Below, piece by piece: positions 7,744-12,079 of a DNA stretch of 12,079 bases. Numbering within the stretch: the stretch's first letter is position 1; every line of letters starts with the position of its first letter. Source of the stretch: Chryseosolibacter sp966095595 (GTDB lineage: Bacteria; Bacteroidota; Bacteroidia; Cytophagales; Cyclobacteriaceae). The notes under the pieces are model-generated. The model was not told where the DNA came from, ran no database searches, and worked only from the letters and a program-made list of their open reading frames with translations. The translations under genes were made by a program, and so were the position numbers. The DNA is taken from the NCBI GenBank assembly GCA_966095595.1, contig CBHTUB010000151.1, positions 1 through 12,079 on the forward strand. The letters run 5' to 3'.

Positions 7744-7808
7744 CGAAAGATCACAAGCTGTGAGAACGCATCAAAATATTTTGAAACATTAATCGTCATT
7801 AGTATAAA
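7744..7808. promoter_or_regulatory. Divergent promoter region purU / SDR gene with 14-bp palindrome
   Basis: The 95-nt spacer 7723-7817 holds a perfect palindrome TCAAAATATTTTGA (7771-7784). It gives a TTTTG box to each strand. On the plus strand TTTTG (7779-7783) is followed after 19 nt by TATAAAC (7803-7809), just ahead of ATG 7818. On the minus strand TTTTG (7776-7772) is followed after 19 nt by GATCTTTC (7752-7745), a partial match to TAnnTTTG. A second dyad, TCACA-AGC-TGTGA (7751-7763), lies over the minus-strand -7 box and could be an operator. The plus-strand transcript would be nearly leaderless. Boxes were judged by eye. Confidence 0.4.
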
Positions 7809-7817
7809 CTAACGCTC

Positions 7818-8474
7818 ATGAGCCTTAAAGTCATTATCACCGGCGCAACCGGCATGGTTGGGGAAGGAGTTCTTATCGAATGCCTCAATCGTCCCGAAGT
7901 TGAAGCTATCCTGCTCGTTAACCGCAAGCCATCCGGATATACACATCCGAAGATCAGAGAGGTGCTTCATCAGAATTTTTTCGATCTTAAACCCATCGAA
8001 AAGGACCTCATCGGATATAACGCCTGTTACTTCTGTCTGGGTGTTTCCTCTGTCGGAATGAAGGAGGACGAATACAAAAGGCTCACCTACGATCTCACGC
8101 TGAACTTTGCGCAGACGGTCTCGAGGCTCAATCCCCAGATGACATTCTGCTATGTCTCAGGAGCAGGAACTTCTTCCGAAGAAAAAGGTGTCATGTGGTC
8201 GCGGGTGAAGGGAAAAACCGAAAATGACTTGAAGAAGCTTCCGTTCAAAAATGTCTATCTCTTCCGGCCTGGTTTTATGGAGCCTACACCGGGCGCAAAA
8301 AATACACTGAAGCTGTACACTTACCTGGGATGGCTGACACCACTATTTAGGGTGATCTTCAAAAAAAGCATGGGAACACTGAAAGAGGTTGGGCAGGCAA
8401 TGATCAACGTTAGCCTAAGGCAGCCCGGCACGCGTGTGCTGGAGGTTCCCGATATCCGCGAGATGGGACGTTAA
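7818..8474 (+). CDS. NAD(P)-binding atypical SDR / epimerase-like oxidoreductase
   Basis: The 218 residues start with a Rossmann fold, KVIITGATGMVGEG (4-17), whose GxxGxxG is G9/G12/G15, and N35-R36 follow at the end of strand 2. CYFCLGVSS (70-78) is the usual fourth-strand motif. The catalytic Ser is likely S114 in YVSGAGTSS. Where classical SDRs have YxxxK this protein has WSRVK (W127, K131), so Tyr is replaced by Trp. I believe this is usual in this short epimerase-like subfamily (VKGKTE plus FRPGF at 149-153). The reaction and substrate are unknown; it may bind NAD(P)H without classical dehydrogenase chemistry. The late hydrophobic stretch (166-181) could touch a membrane. It is divergent from purU and converges on the small exported protein. 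Confidence 0.88.
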   Translation: MSLKVIITGATGMVGEGVLIECLNRPEVEAILLVNRKPSGYTHPKIREVLHQNFFDLKPIEKDLIGYNACYFCLGVSSVGMKEDEYKRLTYDLTLNFAQTVSRLNPQMTFCYVSGAGTSSEEKGVMWSRVKGKTENDLKKLPFKNVYLFRPGFMEPTPGAKNTLKLYTYLGWLTPLFRVIFKKSMGTLKEVGQAMINVSLRQPGTRVLEVPDIREMGR

Positions 8475-8477
8475 ATA

Positions 8478-8563
8478 TCCAGGGGAACTCTGGGCAATGG
8501 ATCATTACCGCGAGCGCAGCGGGCCACAGAGAATTCTCTCCGCGGTTTCCGCATTGATCTTGC
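8478..8563. repeat. Repeat-like intergenic stretch with EcoRI-centred palindrome
   Basis: This spacer between convergent genes contains the perfect 12-bp palindrome AGAGAATTCTCT (8528-8539), flanked by GCGG (8519-8522) and CCGC (8540-8543), so it can fold. The right side repeats the phrase TCCGC (CTCCGCGGTTTCCGCATTGA). I recall similar 'AGAGAATTCTCTGCGG...' stretches scattered between genes in Bacteroidota, so this may be one copy of a dispersed intergenic repeat. Only one copy is in the window. There is no T tract, so termination by a classical hairpin is unsupported. Confidence 0.4.
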
Positions 8564-8767
8564 TCACTCGTTCGACGCGAGCTGGTAGAATCCGTTCTGC
8601 TTTTGAAGGCGGATGGTATCTCCCTTACAATTGATGGCTTTATCGACTTCGATTACGGTGTAGCCAACACACCGGGGTTTTCTGATCTCTGTTTTTCTGT
8701 TCTGCGTAAGGACTGTAGCAGACGCAATAATCCCAACAGCACAAATCGCTAGCACTGATTTTTTCAT
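8564..8767 (-). CDS. Small exported protein with two cysteines, function unknown
   Basis: From ATG 8767 the product has 67 residues: MKKSVLAICAVGIIASATV (1-19) is a good signal peptide or anchor, followed by a 45-residue mature part. Its C33 and C47 could form a disulfide in the periplasm. There is no lipobox. The upstream ATG (8794) would put ten polar residues before the signal, so 8767 is preferred; the A-rich AACCAAACGAA before it is a typical Bacteroidota leader. I do not recognise a family. The reading frame is short, but the clear signal peptide followed by a polar, well-mixed tail supports a real gene. The last codons border the repeat-like stretch, so the C-terminus (YQLASNE) may be influenced by it. 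Confidence 0.65.
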   Translation of the reverse strand: MKKSVLAICAVGIIASATVLTQNRKTEIRKPRCVGYTVIEVDKAINCKGDTIRLQKQNGFYQLASNE

Positions 8768-9083
8768 TTCGTTTGGTTGTTTAGTTCTTTTCATGACCGG
8801 AATTGCCCGATCACCGTTGTGTGCGTGAGTAACGAATGGGAATGGGTGGCGAATTCATTTCCCGGTTTTCGTGGCGCAAAGGTAGGCGACTGCCGCTTGT
8901 AAGCGGGACGCAGGTAAGGAAATCGTACTTTAATTTTCCCTCAATCGTTTCCGGAAAAATGCGTTCTGCAACACGTGCGTTCAAAATCAGCCCAAAAACG
9001 AAGAAAACGCCTGATTATCAGGTTGACGGACAGCGCGGTTAACCGTATCTTCGGGACTGTTTATAGACCCTGGCTCCTAACCT
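8768..9083. other. Intergenic region between divergent small exported protein and AsmA genes
   Basis: No convincing gene is present. On the minus strand TACCTTTG (8884-8877) matches the Bacteroidota -7 box TAnnTTTG and could serve the small exported protein with a leader of about 100 nt, but no TTTG stands at the right distance upstream. Directly beside it is a perfect inverted repeat CCGCTT-GT-AAGCGG (8893-8906). The plus-strand promoter candidate and a 10-bp palindrome near 9036 lie at the other end. The middle (8907-9020) shows nothing else. Confidence 0.5.
9023..9053 (+). promoter_or_regulatory. Bacteroidota-type promoter candidate for the AsmA gene, with internal palindrome
   Basis: TTG (9023-9025), then 20 nt, then TATCTTCG (9046-9053), which differs from TAnnTTTG at one base. 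The expected transcription start would leave a leader of about 20-25 nt before ATG 9084. The spacer contains the perfect palindrome CGGTTAACCG (9036-9045), well placed for a repressor or activator site. Confidence 0.45.
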
Positions 9084-12079
9084 ATGCGCAAACCCCTGAT
9101 CAAAGGGCTTTCAGCCCTCCTGCTCGTTTTTCTCGTGCTCATGTTCATCCCGACTTTCTTTAAAGAGGAAGTTTCCGACGTGGTTCTGACGGAGATGAAT
9201 GAGAAGCTCGATGCAAAAGTGTTATTCTCGGACGCCGACATCAACCTCTGGAGGAACTTTCCCAATTTCACCTTCACCTTCGACGACTTTCTCGTCACGG
9301 GAAAAGCACATTTTACCGGAGACACTTTAGTACAGGCAAAAGAGCTTCACCTCGTTATTAGCAGCTGGCGATTTATCTTCCTCGGCGAGGTTCAGATACG
9401 TGAGATGAATTTATCACAGCCGCACATACATGTTATCGTTCTGGAAAATGGCGAAGCAAATTATGCGATAACAAAAGGCGAAAGCGAGGGCGACTCGACC
9501 GACAACTTCAGCCTGAAGATAGAAGCATGTCAGATTGAAGGCGGAAAATTTTTGTACGAAGATCGCGAGATGAGTCTGGAGATGAGCGGAACAGACATCC
9601 AGTTCGGAGGCGAATTCAAGGTCGAAGGACCTGTTACCTCGTTCAATATTGCGGGAATTACCACCAACTCCAGTCTCGCCTATGATGGAACAGAATACAT
9701 CGTTAATAAGGACGTACAGCTCAATCTGGATGCGTCTTACAATACCGAAACGGGCGAGCTTAAGTTCATAGAAAACGACATCATCATCAACCAACTTGCG
9801 TTAAGATTTGACGGATCGTATCTGTATGCCGACGATGGTCAGCACTTTGACCTCGGGTTCAAAGCTCTCGATGCGGATTTTGCGGACATCCTGTCACTCA
9901 ACGACGGGTTGATGAAGGATTTCAAGAAGCTCGACATACGAGGAACCATGTCATTTGGCGGCACTGTGCGTGGCATCTACAACGATCGCTTTATACCGAC
10001 GTTCGAAGTCGCCATGGTGATCTCGGATGGTCACCTTAAATACAAGAGCCTTGGAAAAGCCCTGAATGACATCAACCTTCAGATGATCGCATCCAACACG
10101 GACAGCATCTGGACCAACTCTACCTTCAACCTCACGGATTTTTCCCTGAAGATGGGCGACAACCCGATTCGCGGGAAAGCGCTTATCAGAGGCCTCAAAG
10201 ACGGGAGCATCGATTCCGATATTCTTGCGCGAATGAAGTTGCACGACCTCACCGACATCTATCCCATCGAAGGTCTTACGCTCGACGGCGATGTAAGTAT
10301 TGCTTTCGAGTCTAACGGAAGTTACGCGGGAAATATCTCCGATCTGCTTTCATCAAGATCTACACGTGTTCCGAAGTTCAAGCTCGACCTGGCAGTGAAT
10401 GATGCCGGAATAAAGTACGATAAGCTGCCGGAAGGAATAAAGGACCTGCACCTGATCGTCAAGGCAAACAATACGAGCGGAAAAATTGACGACACCTCGC
10501 TGCGACTTGAAAAAATTCACGGCCTTTTCGGAGACAATCCGGTAAAAGGATTTATCCATATGGACGGTCTCAAAAAATCGAAGATCAATTCAGAGCTGGT
10601 GGCGAGCTTCGATCTTTCGGAGGTTCGCAATTTCTTTCCCGTGTCTGATCTGGAGCTGAAAGGCCTGCTCAATCTCGATATGAAAGTTCAGGGAGAGCTC
10701 AACGATTCATTAAAGCGTTTCCCAATCGTAAATGCAACGGTCAACCTGAAAGATGGTTATCTGAAATCAGCAGGTTATCCGGCGCCGATAGAGAACGCCC
10801 ACATGCTGCTGCATGCAACAAATCAGTCCGGCAAATTAAGTGACACTCGTTTCCTCATAGACACCCTGACCTATACGGTTGACTCGGAGACGTTCCTGGT
10901 AGAAGGATCGGTATCCGACCTTGAACGATATAACTACGACCTTGCCGTACAGGGAAGATTATATCTGGACAAATTGAATGCTATCCTCGGTCTGACGGAC
11001 TCAAAGATGTCCGGCGAAGTGGATGTGAATTTTCGCACAACGGGAAATCTTGCTGACCTCCGGGCAAAACGGTACCATCAGCTTCCTACCAGCGGCCAGC
11101 TCCGATTGGTCGACGTGCACTTCAAGCCTGAGGGTATTCCGCATGACATCCATGTCAGACAAGGCCATCTTTATTTCAGCAACGAAAAGATCTTACTCGA
11201 CACGCTTCACGGATCGATCGGGTCCAGTGAGTTCAATTTATCCGGGCACCTCTACAATTACCTCGCGTATATTGTGCATAGCAACGAAAAGGTGAAGGGA
11301 GATCTTCTCTTCCAGAGCAGCTTCTTCAGCCTGAACGAATTGTTAACGGATGACTTCAGCCATCGCGACACGGTCCATCACGACCTAGCAATGATCGATA
11401 TTCCGGCGAACGTCGATTTTGTCTTCGATTCGAAGATTGAAAAGCTGGAATACAAAGACATCATCGCCGACAAGCTCACAGGCGAGCTCGCACTGAGGGA
11501 CGGCATGGTTTCGCTCGAAAAAACCAGATTCGATATACTTGGCTCCGAGTTCGAACTCAGTGGTGACTATGATGGGCGCAATGCAACAAAACCTTCGTTC
11601 GATATCGCTTTAAGGGTCACCGACCTCGACATTGCCAATGCGCACACAACTTTCACGACGGTTGCTACCCTGGCTCCCGCCGCCGAACACACCTTCGGAA
11701 TTTTTTCTATCGACTACAAGCCGAAAGGGAATCTGCATCCAAACCTTCATCCGGTTTTTGAATCGTTTTATGGAAATGGTACGGTCAGTATACGTGATGC
11801 CCAGGTCAATGGGATGAAGCTGTTTCATCATATCAGCGGTATCACAAAAAAAGAAGAGCTGATGAACCCTACGCTGAAGAACATCGTAATGGAAACCAAT
11901 GTCGAGAATGGCACTCTCTATGTGAAACCATTCTCGATGAAGCTCGCAGGATTCGACACGGACATCGAAGGCCAACATCATCTCTCCGGGAACATGAATT
12001 ACATACTTCGCATTGCCATACCCCCTTTCGATCTGGTGCGCATTCCGTTACACGTTAGCGGCACTTACGACAACCCTAA
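9084..12079 (+). CDS. AsmA-family envelope protein, 3' end outside window
   Basis: The frame is open from ATG 9084 to the window end (998 codons, no stop). Residues about 7-26 (KGLSALLLVFLVLMFIPTFF) are a membrane anchor after a short basic start. The rest is a long, beta-rich chain of repeated G/D-x-hydrophobic strands, typical of the AsmA/TamB/YhdP superfamily. Near 870-998 is an AsmA-like C-terminal region: LKNIVMETNVENGTLYVKPF and the late HVSGTYDNP, which normally stands close to the true end, so little is missing. AsmA-like proteins lie in the inner membrane with a periplasmic bridge-like groove and act in lipid transport and outer-membrane homeostasis. The role in this organism is inferred. 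ATG 9084 starts exactly at the basic-plus-hydrophobic anchor. No Shine-Dalgarno sequence is seen. It stands alone, divergent from the small exported protein. Confidence 0.9.
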   Translation, partial: MRKPLIKGLSALLLVFLVLMFIPTFFKEEVSDVVLTEMNEKLDAKVLFSDADINLWRNFPNFTFTFDDFLVTGKAHFTGDTLVQAKELHLVISSWRFIFLGEVQIREMNLSQPHIHVIVLENGEANYAITKGESEGDSTDNFSLKIEACQIEGGKFLYEDREMSLEMSGTDIQFGGEFKVEGPVTSFNIAGITTNSSLAYDGTEYIVNKDVQLNLDASYNTETGELKFIENDIIINQLALRFDGSYLYADDGQHFDLGFKALDADFADILSLNDGLMKDFKKLDIRGTMSFGGTVRGIYNDRFIPTFEVAMVISDGHLKYKSLGKALNDINLQMIASNTDSIWTNSTFNLTDFSLKMGDNPIRGKALIRGLKDGSIDSDILARMKLHDLTDIYPIEGLTLDGDVSIAFESNGSYAGNISDLLSSRSTRVPKFKLDLAVNDAGIKYDKLPEGIKDLHLIVKANNTSGKIDDTSLRLEKIHGLFGDNPVKGFIHMDGLKKSKINSELVASFDLSEVRNFFPVSDLELKGLLNLDMKVQGELNDSLKRFPIVNATVNLKDGYLKSAGYPAPIENAHMLLHATNQSGKLSDTRFLIDTLTYTVDSETFLVEGSVSDLERYNYDLAVQGRLYLDKLNAILGLTDSKMSGEVDVNFRTTGNLADLRAKRYHQLPTSGQLRLVDVHFKPEGIPHDIHVRQGHLYFSNEKILLDTLHGSIGSSEFNLSGHLYNYLAYIVHSNEKVKGDLLFQSSFFSLNELLTDDFSHRDTVHHDLAMIDIPANVDFVFDSKIEKLEYKDIIADKLTGELALRDGMVSLEKTRFDILGSEFELSGDYDGRNATKPSFDIALRVTDLDIANAHTTFTTVATLAPAAEHTFGIFSIDYKPKGNLHPNLHPVFESFYGNGTVSIRDAQVNGMKLFHHISGITKKEELMNPTLKNIVMETNVENGTLYVKPFSMKLAGFDTDIEGQHHLSGNMNYILRIAIPPFDLVRIPLHVSGTYDNP

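Noticed and set aside
9077..9794. Minus-strand frames opposite the AsmA gene
   Set aside because: They are shadows of a continuous 998-codon plus-strand frame with a membrane anchor and an AsmA C-terminal region.
1..12079. tRNA, rRNA, CRISPR array, transposase or phage genes
   Set aside because: Looked for on both strands; no cloverleaf ending, regular direct repeats or integrase/transposase motifs were seen.

Overview
The window looks like a chromosomal segment of a Bacteroidota bacterium, most likely a Cytophagales relative. This is an inference from gene content and style: a large AsmA-like protein, short leaders with almost no Shine-Dalgarno sequences, promoter boxes resembling TTG-N19/20-TAnnTTTG, and a small secreted protein ending in a PPP tail. 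No ribosomal or tRNA gene, CRISPR array, insertion sequence or phage gene was seen. The content is mostly housekeeping or conserved-hypothetical, not an obvious mobile island.

Layout. Positions 1-1543 (+) hold the 3' part of a GNAT (RimJ/RimL-like) acetyltransferase, a 127-residue probable secreted protein, and a UPF0114/YqhA-type membrane protein. A bidirectional hairpin terminator at about 1659-1700 separates these from a long minus-strand block.

The minus-strand block, in order of transcription, is purU (7722-6886), a zinc-ribbon/coiled-coil protein (6844-6206), an ABC ATPase with a TOBE-like tail (6209-5229), a 972-residue FAD/Fe-S oxidoreductase of the GlcD/YdiJ/D-lactate dehydrogenase type (5121-2203), and a single-domain response regulator (2099-1707). 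The zinc-ribbon and ABC genes overlap by an ATGA junction and are almost certainly co-transcribed. The other gaps are 41, 107 and 103 nt, so one long operon is possible but not shown.

purU is divergent from an atypical SDR/NAD(P)-binding protein gene (7818-8474, +). The short region between them contains a perfect 14-bp palindrome that places a TTTTG box 19 nt from a candidate -7 box in both directions. The SDR gene converges on a 67-residue exported small protein (8767-8564, -), with a repeat-like stretch between them. A roughly 300-nt intergenic region follows, then the start of an AsmA-family envelope protein (9084 to beyond the window end).

How the genes may work together: PurU supplies formate from 10-formyl-THF for purine and one-carbon balance. 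The FAD/Fe-S enzyme oxidises a D-2-hydroxy acid. The AsmA-like protein probably serves outer-envelope lipid homeostasis. The least explained unit is the zinc-ribbon protein coupled to an ABC ATPase that has no permease or binding protein nearby. Nothing here clearly amounts to a new defence or mobile system.
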